Origin: UBA10646 sp046296295 | Lineage (GTDB): Bacteria; Bacteroidota; Bacteroidia; Chitinophagales; Chitinophagaceae | Reading direction: 5' to 3' | Length of the DNA: 64,000 nt | Assembly (NCBI GenBank): GCA_046296295.1 | Contig: JBKBLG010000002.1 | Location: 1-64,000, forward strand | Part shown: in pieces, positions 25,527-34,525 of the stretch | Position numbering within the stretch: position 1 is the stretch's first letter | Layout of the letters: every line of letters starts with the position of its first letter | Made by a program: the position numbers and the translations under genes | Notes under the pieces: generated by a model | Database searches by the model: none | What the model saw: the letters and a program-made list of their open reading frames with translations, nothing else | What the model was told of the DNA's origin: nothing

Positions 25527-27470
25527 TTACCAATTAACTGTTACACCTAATTGACTCATACGGGGTATTGCAGTGTATCCTCTAATATCAAAAAATTGTT
25601 GACCAAAAACATTTTGAATGTCTACAAAAAAACGTACATGCTCATTCAATGTATAGCTACCATAAGCATTACATAAAGTGTAATCGCTGAGCTTAACATC
25701 GGCGCTGCGGTAGCCACCAACATCGAAGCGACTACTCACATAACGTACCGATACACTAAGCTGTAAAGCACTTATTGGTGCATAGTTGATGGTGGCATTA
25801 ATGCTATGCTTGGGTCGGCGTAGTAAATAGCTGTATTGTATAGTATCGCGTAAGCTTGCTCTGTTTTGCGTAGTTTCTTTCGCATCTAAATATGTGTAAT
25901 TTGCATTGATGCTCCATTTACCCGTAAGGGCAATATTTGCTTCTACTTCTGCCCCTTGTACCTTTTGTGTGATGTAGTTAAAGTACTTGTTAGTAATGTA
26001 ATTGTAATCAATACCATTATCTATGATACGATTAAAATACACGGTTCTAATACTTGTTTTTTGCTTGCGGTAAGCTATACCCAACTCATAACTTTTACTC
26101 TCCTCGGCTGCAAGATTTCTATTGCCACTAAAGCCATCGTACAATTGAAAAATGGAAGGACTTTTAAACCCTGTTGAAATACTACCAAATACACGCCAGT
26201 ATTTGTGAAAGGCATAACTAGGGTTGAACGTATAAGTATTGTTATTACCATAACGGCTGTGTACATTTATACGACCGCCTATTTCCACAAAAAATTTTTG
26301 ATTTATACTAGCATAATTTACAGATGCATACAATGAGCTTTGCGATAAACTAGTGTCTTTAAAATCAGTATTGTATGGGCCAAAACCGCTCAAACTTCGA
26401 TATTGATTATTCATGTTGTTATACCTAAAATCGCCGCCTTGTACTAGGGTGAACCCACTACCCAACGCAATAGTAGCATATAACTCTGCAAATTTAGAAT
26501 CGCCATTATAATCGTTCGTCATGTACTTAGTAAAACCTGGCCTATCAATACTATCGTTAGTATAATTACGCTGTATGCGGGTATATTGAAAATTTCCCGT
26601 AAGAGTAATCATATCATTCTTAAATGTAAAGCCGCTGCCGGCATTGAGCATTCTGTTGCGAATGATAAAATCTTTTTCATCACTAAAAGCTCCGGCATCT
26701 ATATCGGCAATGTAATTGCTGCTTTGTATAAAACTTCTAAGATGCAATTGTTTGGTTGCTGCATAGTTCAAAGTAGCACTTAACACATTGCCATTATAAC
26801 CATCATTATCAAAAGCTTTTGCGCCGGTAGTATCGTAGGCACTGCTGAAGCCCTTGGTGCCTATATGTGCATAACGAACATTGTATTGTAACTTACCAAT
26901 TTTTCCATACACCTGAGTGCTGCTGCGTAAGGTATTTTGATTACCATAACTCAATGTGGTTTTAGCATTAATTGCCTTACGAACATTATTTTTTGTAGTA
27001 ATTATATTGATAACACCTGCAATAGCATCGCTGCCATACAGTGTACTTTGAGCACCACGGCACACTTCTATTTGCTCGACATCGTTAAGGCTAAAAAGAT
27101 TTATATCGAAATCGTTTGTAATGGTACTTGGGTCTGTAACGGGTATTCCATCAACAAGTATTAACGTTCGGCCGGCATTTGCACCACGAGTGAAAATTGT
27201 TTGAACACTACCTGGTGCATTATATGCCCCTGCTACTACAATACCTGCCTGCTCGGTAAGTAGCTGTCCAATATTTTTTCCAGCATGTTTTTCTATTGTT
27301 GCTTTATCAATTACCGTAACTACTTTACCGGTAGTGTTTTGCTTTTGTTCGTACCTATTAGCGGTAACAATTAGCGGTTCTAATGTTTGTGTAGCAGTGT
27401 CTTTTTGTTGTGCTACCACACCTGCCGCTAAAAGCATAGCGGCTGTCATAAGCATTAATTTGTTGCTCAT
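25527..27470 (-). CDS. btuB: TonB-dependent outer-membrane cobalamin receptor (BtuB-like)
   Basis: 647 aa. Signal peptide (MSNKLMLMTAAMLLAAGVVAQ), TonB-box-like region, plug domain (about 45-160: VTVIDKATIEKHAGKNIGQL, RGANAGRTLILVDGIPVTDP, QIEVCRGAQSTLYGSDAIAGVINI) and a 22-strand-type beta barrel ending in an aromatic residue (QLGVTVNW), as needed for barrel insertion. It imports corrinoids across the outer membrane; the assignment to cobalamin comes from the cobalamin riboswitch in its leader and the cobT-cobS-cobC genes downstream. Unlike many Bacteroidetes loci there are no btuFCD transport genes or surface lipoprotein BtuG next to it. A lengthened repeat copy (25915-25930, CCC-GTAA-GGG) lies in the barrel region. 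Confidence 0.92.
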   Translation of the reverse strand: MSNKLMLMTAAMLLAAGVVAQQKDTATQTLEPLIVTANRYEQKQNTTGKVVTVIDKATIEKHAGKNIGQLLTEQAGIVVAGAYNAPGSVQTIFTRGANAGRTLILVDGIPVTDPSTITNDFDINLFSLNDVEQIEVCRGAQSTLYGSDAIAGVINIITTKNNVRKAINAKTTLSYGNQNTLRSSTQVYGKIGKLQYNVRYAHIGTKGFSSAYDTTGAKAFDNDGYNGNVLSATLNYAATKQLHLRSFIQSSNYIADIDAGAFSDEKDFIIRNRMLNAGSGFTFKNDMITLTGNFQYTRIQRNYTNDSIDRPGFTKYMTNDYNGDSKFAELYATIALGSGFTLVQGGDFRYNNMNNQYRSLSGFGPYNTDFKDTSLSQSSLYASVNYASINQKFFVEIGGRINVHSRYGNNNTYTFNPSYAFHKYWRVFGSISTGFKSPSIFQLYDGFSGNRNLAAEESKSYELGIAYRKQKTSIRTVYFNRIIDNGIDYNYITNKYFNYITQKVQGAEVEANIALTGKWSINANYTYLDAKETTQNRASLRDTIQYSYLLRRPKHSINATINYAPISALQLSVSVRYVSSRFDVGGYRSADVKLSDYTLCNAYGSYTLNEHVRFFVDIQNVFGQQFFDIRGYTAIPRMSQLGVTVNW

Positions 27471-27537
27471 TCTTCTAATAATTTTTTTGTTAGAAAGAAT
27501 GAACTTTCAGTAATAAAAACGTAGAAATGCAAGGGCA

Positions 27538-27613
27538 GACCTGCAGCATCTGCTAAAACACTTCTTCTGCTTTTCCTCCGAAAGCTCAAGATAGATATCG
27601 GCTTTGGCAGGTC
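27538..27613 (-). promoter_or_regulatory. Likely expression platform of the cobalamin riboswitch
   Basis: The riboswitch end GACCTGC (minus strand, 27607-27613) is exactly complementary to GCAGGTC 70 nt further along the leader (27538-27544). Alternative pairing of these could switch the leader between ligand-bound and free states. Inference from complementarity. Confidence 0.45.
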
Positions 27614-27760
27614 TTCTGGCTTTTAGCATCTTATCGCAGCCTTCCCGTTGTTCACAGTGGCAAAAGATGGTGGCGAATAGATTATTTACCTTACGGTAAA
27701 TGCTAATTACAGCTACGGGGATAGCGTAAGAGTTTCACTTACTTCCCTTTTAATTGTAGC
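27600..27760 (-). promoter_or_regulatory. Cobalamin (AdoCbl) riboswitch
   Basis: Read on the minus strand, the conserved blocks occur in order: AAAAGGGAAG (near 27752), GTGAAACTC (27730-27738), a CCCCGTAGCTGT arm (about 27709-27720), GCCACTG (27655-27661), GGGAAGGC (about 27639-27646) and AGCCAGAAGACCTGCC (27606-27621, the B12 box). It precedes the BtuB-like gene by about 130 nt, so B12 should repress the receptor and probably the cob genes. An exact dispersed repeat is embedded in the variable arm between the CCCCG and GCCACTG blocks. Confidence 0.93.
27689..27702 (-). repeat. Dispersed repeat, exact, inside the riboswitch
   Basis: With its flanks it forms ATTTACC-GTAA-GGTAAAT, a perfect 7-bp stem with a GNRA-type tetraloop, as a peripheral arm of the cobalamin riboswitch. 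Confidence 0.9.
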
Positions 27761-27843
27761 ATTGAAAAAATATCAATGTCACAAACCAAAACCGTTGCAA
27801 ATGTATATACGTTTGTAAAGAACACACAAATTAATTTATTCAA

Positions 27844-27857
27844 CATTTACCGCAAGG
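27844..27857 (+). repeat. Dispersed repeat, C variant
   Basis: Intergenic, 20 bp before the acyltransferase ATG; next base T. Confidence 0.83.
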
Positions 27858-27876
27858 TTATTAACGTTTGAAATAC

Positions 27877-28980
27877 ATGCACAATAAGCAAGAGCACTTA
27901 CCATATTTAACAGGGCTACGATTCATAGCAGCTTTTATGGTATTTGTACATCATTTTCCGCTACCTGAAGAACGTGTTGGAAAATTTTTATATGCATTTC
28001 AATCTGAACTATACATTGGTGTTACTGTATTTTTTGTTTTGAGTGGTTTTTTAATTACGTATCGTTACCATGAAAAACCAATTATTTGGAAAACCTACTT
28101 AGCAAATCGGTTTGCCAGAATCTATCCGATGTATTTGCTATTCACGTTAGGTGCTTTTTTTATTGGCACAAAATTCCCTCATATTATAGATTCATATAAA
28201 ATAACAGAAGGTAATTTTATTACATCGCTTTTTTTAAACCTCACCTTAACAAAAGCATTTTTTAGCAATTATATTTTCACAGGTTTGGCACAAGGGTGGA
28301 CGCTCACATTGGAGGAATGTTTTTATTTGAGTGCACCTATATTATTCATATTCTTACGTAAAAAAAAGTGGTGGCAATTGATAGCCACTTTATATAGCCT
28401 TGGAATAGCATGTGTACTAATTGGCAAAATACTAACATGGGGCGGATTTTTTAAAGATTGGATGTATTTGTGTACCAGTACTTTCTTCGGTAGATGTTTT
28501 GATTTTTTAGCAGGTATGTATTTATGCGTATTGTATTTAAACAGAAAAAAATTAGCACCAAAATATTTTCCTTGGTTCACGCTACTTGGCAATCTCAGCA
28601 TCGGCATAGCTGTTACATTGCTTGTACTTGTTAGAAGTAATGATAGCCTTTACCCGTTCGCACTTTTCACATGGCCGGGCGTAGGTATTAACAATATACT
28701 AGTACCCTTAGCAGTGGCTTTACTTATGTGGGGCTTACTCACAGAGAAAAGCTGGCTGCAACAACTCTTAGCAACATCGATTTTTGATATACTAGGCAAA
28801 AGTTCTTACGTGTTTTACCTAATACACATGGGTTGGTTATCAAGTTTATTACTAATGGTTACCAAACGTTACTATCTTCATTTACCAGCATTGATTTTAT
28901 TGAGTATTGGTTTGTACTACTTAATAGAAAAACCCGCTAACCGCTGGATACGCCAACAATTTAATGCTAACACTAGATAA
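27877..28980 (+). CDS. Acyltransferase 3 family membrane protein (OafA-like)
   Basis: 367 aa from ATG 27877; a TTG three codons upstream is less likely. About ten membrane segments. N-terminal LTGLRFIAAFMVFVHHF carries the conserved RxxAAxxV.xxH pattern with the catalytic His; GVTVFFVLSGFLITYRY (about 48-64) and RFARIYPMYL (about 85-94) are the other signatures. Transfers an acyl group (often acetyl) to a sugar of a surface or exported glycan. The acceptor is unknown. Followed after 5 bp by the permease gene, then the trans-sulfuration enzyme, suggesting a three-gene transcript of mixed function. Confidence 0.88.
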   Translation: MHNKQEHLPYLTGLRFIAAFMVFVHHFPLPEERVGKFLYAFQSELYIGVTVFFVLSGFLITYRYHEKPIIWKTYLANRFARIYPMYLLFTLGAFFIGTKFPHIIDSYKITEGNFITSLFLNLTLTKAFFSNYIFTGLAQGWTLTLEECFYLSAPILFIFLRKKKWWQLIATLYSLGIACVLIGKILTWGGFFKDWMYLCTSTFFGRCFDFLAGMYLCVLYLNRKKLAPKYFPWFTLLGNLSIGIAVTLLVLVRSNDSLYPFALFTWPGVGINNILVPLAVALLMWGLLTEKSWLQQLLATSIFDILGKSSYVFYLIHMGWLSSLLLMVTKRYYLHLPALILLSIGLYYLIEKPANRWIRQQFNANTR

Positions 28981-28985
28981 ATAAT

Positions 28986-30305
28986 ATGAACCATCAGCTA
29001 AAGCTATTCAGCTTTATCATGATTGTGGTTGGCCTCGTGATAGGTATGGGAATTTTTAGAACAGCAGCCACCAGTGCTAAATATGCCATTGAGCCAAGCG
29101 TATATTTTTTTGCTTGGATTGTTGGAGGTATTATTGCCCTTTGTGGCGCCCTCACCTATGCCGAAATTGGAAGTAGATACCCGGTTACAGGCGGATACTA
29201 TAAAGTGTTTTCTTATGCATACCACCCTAGTATTGCTTTTGCCATTAATTGCATTATTTTGGTTTCAAATGCTGCCAGCTTAAGCAGCGTAGCACTTATT
29301 GGCGTAGGTTATTTTACTAGATTGTTTCCCGAATATCAGTTCACCAATACACACATTGCAAGTATTAGTGCCATAGCCATTGTTTTGTTTTACTTCATCA
29401 ATCTTAAAGGGCTCAAATTAAGTGCTTCAGCACAAAATATTTTAATGCTAATTAAAATAGGTATGTTGTTATTGCTGGTAGGTGCCTTGTTATTTCCCAA
29501 TGCTTACGCCATTCATACCACACCCGTTTTTAGTGGTACTGCTAAAGCAACCGACTGGATTAAAAGTTTAGGTATTAGCCTTGTAGCTGTAAGTTTTACC
29601 TATGGCGGTTATCAGCAAACCATCAACTTTGGCAATGAGGTTGCAAACCCTGCAAAGAATATACCTAAAGGTATTTTCGGCGGCATTCTTATCATCATAA
29701 GTTTATACTTGCTTGTTAACATTAGCTACTACAACATTATTGGTTTTACTAACATGCAAAACGAGAGGGATATTGCTTACGTAGTAGTTGATAAAATTTT
29801 AGGTACAAAAGGGGCACTTATTTTTAGCTTCTTTTTATTCATTGGTGTTTTAAGTTATGTGAATGCACTACTTATGAGCAACCCTCGGGTTATGTATGCC
29901 ATGAGTACAGAAAACAGCTTACCAAAATGGTTTGGTAAAGAGAATAGTAACGGTGTACTTACTACATCACTTACCGTGTTCACAATCATTTGCATCATCA
30001 TCCTATTCTTTTCACAAGAGTTTGAGGAAATACTAAGCTTCACTATTTTCTTAGATTGCTTTGGAATGATTGCAAGCAGTGCTACCATTTTCAAACTACG
30101 CAAAAACACAGTACATCTAAACAATACCGGCATCTATCAAATGAAGCTATTCCCACTACTACCTATTGTATTTATCACTGCCTATGCATTTGTTGGAATT
30201 AGCATTGCCATTGATAAACCTCAAACAGCACTTATCGGTGCAGGTGTATTACTTGCTTTTATAGCACTTTATTTCTTACGTAAAAAATTTACAACAACAA
30301 ACTAA
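28986..30305 (+). CDS. APC superfamily amino-acid permease
   Basis: 439 aa with twelve predicted membrane segments. The first helix has the APC substrate-site glycines (VVGLVIGMGIFRTAATSA), and FAWIVGGIIALCGALTYAEIGSRYP (split about 42-66) is the classic helix 2-3 signature; FTYGGYQQTINFGNEVANPAKNIPKGI (about 198-224) is the helix 6-loop signature seen in LAT/SteT-type exchangers. Likely a secondary transporter for neutral amino acids. It lies 9 bp upstream of a PLP trans-sulfuration enzyme, which makes a sulfur amino acid (methionine, cystathionine or cysteine) a reasonable but unproven substrate. Confidence 0.88.
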   Translation: MNHQLKLFSFIMIVVGLVIGMGIFRTAATSAKYAIEPSVYFFAWIVGGIIALCGALTYAEIGSRYPVTGGYYKVFSYAYHPSIAFAINCIILVSNAASLSSVALIGVGYFTRLFPEYQFTNTHIASISAIAIVLFYFINLKGLKLSASAQNILMLIKIGMLLLLVGALLFPNAYAIHTTPVFSGTAKATDWIKSLGISLVAVSFTYGGYQQTINFGNEVANPAKNIPKGIFGGILIIISLYLLVNISYYNIIGFTNMQNERDIAYVVVDKILGTKGALIFSFFLFIGVLSYVNALLMSNPRVMYAMSTENSLPKWFGKENSNGVLTTSLTVFTIICIIILFFSQEFEEILSFTIFLDCFGMIASSATIFKLRKNTVHLNNTGIYQMKLFPLLPIVFITAYAFVGISIAIDKPQTALIGAGVLLAFIALYFLRKKFTTTN

Positions 30306-30314
30306 AATCATCTT

Positions 30315-31484
30315 ATGCAGCTTTCAGAAATCATTAATAGCTTAGGTGAAGAACGTGAGCATTACTTCAATGCTATGACGCCGCCGATTCTGCAAACCAG
30401 CAACTTTGCCTTTAATACTGTTACACAGTTGCGTGAAGCATTTGCTAACGAGTATGGCAGCTATTTATACAGCAGAGGTATTAACCCAACAGTAGATATA
30501 CTTCGCAAAAAACTTGCAGCACTAGATCAGGCAGAAGATTGTTTAGTATTTAATAGTGGCGATGCTGCTATTACAGCCTGTGTAATGGCCAATCTTAATG
30601 CCGGCGATCATGCTATTGTCATCAATAACCCATACACCTGGGCTAAAAAGTTATTTGCCGACACCCTGCCACGTTTTGGTATTCAAACCACTTTCATCAA
30701 CGGCACCGATATCAACAACTACTTAAACGTAATACAACCTAATACTAAACTCATATACTTAGAAAGTCCGAACAGCTTTACCTACGAGCTACAACCTTTG
30801 GCCGAGGTAGCTCAACTAGCCAAGCAACACAATATCGTAACCATTATTGATAACACCTACTGCACACCACTGTACCAACAACCTATTAGTATGGGCATTG
30901 ATATCGGCATTCAAAGCGCCAGTAAATATATCAGTGGCCATAGCGATGTTGTTGCAGGCGTAGCCTGTGGCAGCAAAGCCATGATGCAAAAAATATTCGA
31001 TAACGAATACAACACTATGGGCAACTGCATTATGCCCTTTAACGCTTGGCTGTTGTTACGTGGCCTTCGCACCTTACCAATTCGATTAAAACACATCATC
31101 GAAACATCGGCAGCCGTTGTAAGCTTTTTAGAACAACATCCCCAAGTAGAACGATTATTATTTCCAACCCATCCTAGCTTTCCGCAACAAGCACTCGCCT
31201 TACGGCAAATGAAAGTAGCGTTCGGTTTAGTAACCTTCGTACTTAAAGCAAATAACTTACAACAAGTAGAAGCATTTTGCGAGGGCTTACAGCATATTGC
31301 CATGGCAGTAAGTTGGGGTGGCCACGAAAGCCTTATTATGCCCAAAGCAGCTTTTATAACCCACACACAATTCGATGCTAACAACGAACAACATCGTATG
31401 ATTCGCCTTTACATGGGTTTAGAAACAGCCGATTACATTATTGCCGATCTAGAACGCGGCTTTGCGGCCATGCAAAAATGCTAA
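30315..31484 (+). CDS. PLP-dependent trans-sulfuration enzyme (cystathionine gamma-synthase/beta-lyase family)
   Basis: 389 aa, normal length for the family. Cys/Met metabolism fold-type I enzyme. Visible: substrate region YSRGINPTVDILRKKLAALDQ (split about 53-74), the PLP-ring-stacking stretch and ESPNSFTYELQPL (about 153-165), IIDNTYCTPLYQQP (about 180-193) with the PLP-binding Asp, and SASKYISGHSDVVAG (about 200-214) with the Schiff-base Lys. C-terminal SWGGHESLIMPKA matches the arginine/serine site. Whether it makes cystathionine, cleaves it, or degrades methionine cannot be decided from motifs. Likely co-transcribed with the permease. Contains one G-variant repeat copy encoding ALRQM. 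Confidence 0.9.
   Translation: MQLSEIINSLGEEREHYFNAMTPPILQTSNFAFNTVTQLREAFANEYGSYLYSRGINPTVDILRKKLAALDQAEDCLVFNSGDAAITACVMANLNAGDHAIVINNPYTWAKKLFADTLPRFGIQTTFINGTDINNYLNVIQPNTKLIYLESPNSFTYELQPLAEVAQLAKQHNIVTIIDNTYCTPLYQQPISMGIDIGIQSASKYISGHSDVVAGVACGSKAMMQKIFDNEYNTMGNCIMPFNAWLLLRGLRTLPIRLKHIIETSAAVVSFLEQHPQVERLLFPTHPSFPQQALALRQMKVAFGLVTFVLKANNLQQVEAFCEGLQHIAMAVSWGGHESLIMPKAAFITHTQFDANNEQHRMIRLYMGLETADYIIADLERGFAAMQKC
31199..31212 (-). repeat. Dispersed repeat, G variant
   Basis: Inside the trans-sulfuration gene, antisense, coding LRQM; on its own strand followed by C (GCC/GGC pair). Confidence 0.85.
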
Positions 31485-31499
31485 TAACACGTGGGGCTA

Positions 31500-31513
31500 C
31501 ATTTACCGTAAGG
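31500..31513 (+). repeat. Dispersed repeat, exact
   Basis: Intergenic, 16 bases after the trans-sulfuration gene stop; next base G. Confidence 0.92.
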
Positions 31514-31560
31514 GTATAAATAACCTCTTAATAGGGCTAAATACCGCTTATCTAAAAGCA

Positions 31561-31592
31561 TTGTGCCACCAAGCTAGGCACAAATATTTTTG
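31561..31592 (+). promoter_or_regulatory. Promoter with operator-like dyad before the TolC gene
   Basis: TTG (31561-31563), 21 bp, TATTTTTG (31585-31592). The spacer is filled by a perfect 7-bp inverted repeat TTGTGCC/GGCACAA (31561-31567, 31577-31583) that overlaps the -33 element: a good site for a repressor. The -7 element ends 4 bp before the ATG at 31597, implying a leaderless or very short leader. Confidence 0.5.
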
Positions 31593-31596
31593 AAGT

Positions 31597-33057
31597 ATGC
31601 TTAGGAAATTACTAATACTCTTAACCCTTGCAGGTTCAACTACCATAGCAAACGCTCAAGAAACTTGGACGCTCCGCCGTATGGTAGATCATGCCATGCA
31701 ACACAATATATCTGTTAAACAAGCCGATGTACAGGCTCGTATTCAAGCATTGCTGCTACAACAAGCCAAGTATAACCAATTACCAAGTGCCAGTTTCGGA
31801 ACAGGGCTTGGTATGCAATTTGGCCGTAGTATTGACCCTACCACCAACCAGTTCACCACAACCCAATTATTATTTAATAACCTTTCGGTAAATGGTGGTA
31901 TTCAGTTATACAACGGCGGGCAGCTGAAGAACAATATTGCCTACAATGCATTATTAGTACAAGCAAGCTTGGCCGATAAAGCCAAAGCTGCTAACGATAT
32001 AGCCCTAAATGTTTGTAACTTTTACCTTCAAGCGTTAGCAGCACGTGAACAAGTAAAAATTAGTGCTGTACAAATCGGACAAACTAAGGCTCAACTAGAT
32101 ATTACCCGCAAGCGAGTAGAAGCGGGCAACTTGCCAGAACTGAATGTCGCAGAATTAGAGGCACAACTTGCCAACGATTCATCGAACTATATTACCAGCG
32201 AGGTTAATTTTCAACAAGCTGTGTTAAGCTTGAAGGCATTGCTCAATCTTAATATGGCCGAGCCATTTGCCATTGATACGCCCTCTGTTAGCAACATACC
32301 ACTTCAAACTTTGTTAGAGTTACAGCCCGACTACGTATTTAACGTAGCTCGCAACAATCAACCTCAACAACTCGCCGATAGCCTTCGCATTGCAGCAGCG
32401 AAGCAAAACATAAAAATTGTACGTGCTGGCTTTTATCCAACAGTTTCATTTGGTTACAACCTAACGTCGGCCTTTGCCAATACCCTAAAAACAATAGATC
32501 CAAGTTCATTTGCCATAACTGGCGCATCACCTACAGGCTCCTTTGTAACGGTAGGAGGTACAAATTATGCAGTGCTAGAACCAACAGTTGCTTTTAAAAC
32601 CATGCAACGCAATTTTGGTCAATGGTGGGATGGTTATGGCCGTCAGATAGATCAAAACTTTCGCCAAAGCATAGCTTTTCAGGTAAGTGTTCCCATTTTT
32701 AATAATACCAACAATACACGTATCAATTATAAGAGAGCTAAGCTAGAGGTACAAAATCAGCAACTTGCACAACAAGGTAACTTGCAAAAGTTACAGCAAG
32801 ATGTGTACACAGCTTACACAGCTGCCGAAGCAGCTATGCGTAGGTTTTATGCAGGACAAAAAAGTGTAGAAAGTGCTCAAAAAGCATATGATTTCGCTTT
32901 AAAACGTTACGATGCCGGACTACTCCCTACGATCGATTTAATTACCAATCAAAACAACCTACTCAGAGCTAAATTGCAGCAACTCAATAATCAATACGAT
33001 TATATTTTTAGAATGAAGTTGCTCGAATTTTATAAAGGCCAAGGCTTACAACTCTAA
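31597..33057 (+). CDS. TolC family outer-membrane efflux protein
   Basis: 486 aa. Signal peptide (MLRKLLILLTLAGSTTIANAQ) followed by two outer-membrane-efflux repeats: long alpha-helical hairpins rich in Gln/Ala (for example LQALAAREQVKISAVQIGQ, RFYAGQKSVESAQKAY) with RYDAGLLPTIDLITNQNNLL near the C-terminus, the usual TolC motif (R..aG..s..dll.aq). Forms the outer-membrane duct of a tripartite efflux or secretion system. Followed after 33 bp by the membrane-fusion gene. No inner-membrane pump gene follows. One near-copy of the repeat (CCTTTCGGTAAATG, 31881-31894) encodes LSVN. Confidence 0.93.
   Translation: MLRKLLILLTLAGSTTIANAQETWTLRRMVDHAMQHNISVKQADVQARIQALLLQQAKYNQLPSASFGTGLGMQFGRSIDPTTNQFTTTQLLFNNLSVNGGIQLYNGGQLKNNIAYNALLVQASLADKAKAANDIALNVCNFYLQALAAREQVKISAVQIGQTKAQLDITRKRVEAGNLPELNVAELEAQLANDSSNYITSEVNFQQAVLSLKALLNLNMAEPFAIDTPSVSNIPLQTLLELQPDYVFNVARNNQPQQLADSLRIAAAKQNIKIVRAGFYPTVSFGYNLTSAFANTLKTIDPSSFAITGASPTGSFVTVGGTNYAVLEPTVAFKTMQRNFGQWWDGYGRQIDQNFRQSIAFQVSVPIFNNTNNTRINYKRAKLEVQNQQLAQQGNLQKLQQDVYTAYTAAEAAMRRFYAGQKSVESAQKAYDFALKRYDAGLLPTIDLITNQNNLLRAKLQQLNNQYDYIFRMKLLEFYKGQGLQL
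31881..31894 (-). repeat. Dispersed repeat, one mismatch (CATTTACCGAAAGG)
   Basis: Inside the TolC gene, antisense; loop is GAAA, also a GNRA tetraloop. Next base T. Confidence 0.7.
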
Positions 33058-33090
33058 ACCAACTTACAAACAACACGAACTATTAAGTAT

Positions 33091-34440
33091 ATGAGCAAAG
33101 GATTAAAATGGACAATAGGCATTTTGGTGGTACTAGTAATAGCCCTAGTTGCCATGAGCAAAGCCGGTGTTTTCGGTAAAGACGAAGGCACTAAAGTGGT
33201 AGCGGAAGATGTACAAAAACGTACCATCATAGAAACAGTAACCGCAAGCGGAAAGATATTTCCAGAAGTTGAAGTTAAAATTAGTCCAGATGTTTCCGGA
33301 GAAATCGTAGAACTGAACGTAGCCGAAGGCGATACCGTTCGCAAAGGGCAAGTACTTGCTCGTATTTATGCAGATATTTATGCGAGTCAAAGAGACCAAG
33401 CAGCAGCTGTAGTACGCCAGCAAGAAGCACAAGTAAGCAATAGCCTAGCTCAAATTGCAGGCTTAAAAGCTGTTGTAAATCAAACTTATGCCGCTTACAA
33501 ACGCCAAAAACAATTGTTCGACGAAAAAGTAATAAGCCGCCAAGAGTTTGAGCAAGCAGAACAAGCTTACCTAAGCGCCAAAGCCAACCTCGATGCCGCC
33601 GATGAAAATGTAAAAGCCTCCAAAGCAGCAGTATCAAGTGCACAAAGTAGCTTACAACGTGCCGCAAAAGATTTAGGCCGTACAACCTTAACCGCTCCTA
33701 TGGATGGTGTTGTAAGCCTACTAGCTGTTAAAAAAGGAGAACGTGTAGCTGGTAACAGTTTTAACGTTGGTACTGAAATGATGCGTATTGCCGATTTAAG
33801 CAGCATTGAAGCACAAGTAGAGGTTGGTGAAAATGATATCCCAAAAGTATCTGTTGGCGATACAGCTTTGGTAGAAGTTGATGCCTACAATAATCGCAAG
33901 TTCAAAGGCGTGGTATACAAAATAGCCAACCCCGCCACCAGCCTCGTAAGCACGAGTACCACTGTAACCAACTATAAAGTGCACGTACGCTTACTGCCTA
34001 GCAGTTATGCCGACCTTATTGGCAATGGCAAGCCTTTCCCATTCCGCCCGAATATGACTGCTAGTGCCGATATTCAAACACGTACAGAAAAAGATGTAAT
34101 AACAGTTCCTTTAAATGCTGTAACCACACGCGACAAAAAAGATGAGGCAAAAGATAACAGCAAGGTAAAAGCCGACGAAAAGAAAAATGAAAACACACCA
34201 ACATCTTCCGACGATGAAATCCAAGAAGTAGTATTTGCAGTACAGCCCAATGGCACCGTAAAGAAGATAGTTGTTAAAACTGGCATTCAAGATATCAACT
34301 ACATTCAAATTCTTTCAGGCCTAACACTAGGTACTAAAGTAGTAGTTGGCCCATACGATGTGGTGAGCAAAACCCTTAAAGATGGTGGAAAAATTAAAGT
34401 AGTAACGAAAGACGAATTGGTTACCGGAAGCAAGAAATAA
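33091..34440 (+). CDS. Periplasmic membrane-fusion protein (HlyD/MacA-like adaptor)
   Basis: 449 aa. One N-terminal membrane anchor (WTIGILVVLVIALVAM, about 7-22), barrel-sandwich lipoyl-like halves (VKISPDVSGEIVELNVAEGDTVRKGQVLARI, split about 66-96, and LTAPMDGVVSLLAVKKGERV, about 199-218), a coiled-coil hairpin between them (about 105-190), a beta-barrel domain (about 230-300) and a membrane-proximal domain. A Lys/Glu/Asp-rich insert (about 345-375: DKKDEAKDNSKVKADEKKN) breaks the C-terminal region. It bridges TolC with an inner-membrane transporter; the MacA-type is usual in Bacteroidetes, paired with an ABC permease, but none follows here. Confidence 0.92.
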   Translation: MSKGLKWTIGILVVLVIALVAMSKAGVFGKDEGTKVVAEDVQKRTIIETVTASGKIFPEVEVKISPDVSGEIVELNVAEGDTVRKGQVLARIYADIYASQRDQAAAVVRQQEAQVSNSLAQIAGLKAVVNQTYAAYKRQKQLFDEKVISRQEFEQAEQAYLSAKANLDAADENVKASKAAVSSAQSSLQRAAKDLGRTTLTAPMDGVVSLLAVKKGERVAGNSFNVGTEMMRIADLSSIEAQVEVGENDIPKVSVGDTALVEVDAYNNRKFKGVVYKIANPATSLVSTSTTVTNYKVHVRLLPSSYADLIGNGKPFPFRPNMTASADIQTRTEKDVITVPLNAVTTRDKKDEAKDNSKVKADEKKNENTPTSSDDEIQEVVFAVQPNGTVKKIVVKTGIQDINYIQILSGLTLGTKVVVGPYDVVSKTLKDGGKIKVVTKDELVTGSKK

Positions 34441-34462
34441 GCTGTTTTAGAACATATAGAAC

Positions 34463-34497
34463 AAAGGCTGTTACTGTGTAGTAGCAGCCTTTTTATG
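34463..34497 (+). terminator. Terminator of the TolC/adaptor operon
   Basis: AAAGGCTGTTACT (34463-34475) pairs with AGTAGCAGCCTTT (34480-34492) with a single T-C mismatch, then TT. The operon therefore ends without a pump gene. Confidence 0.88.
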
Positions 34498-34525
34498 GGC
34501 TGCCTCCAACACCAAAATATAAGCA

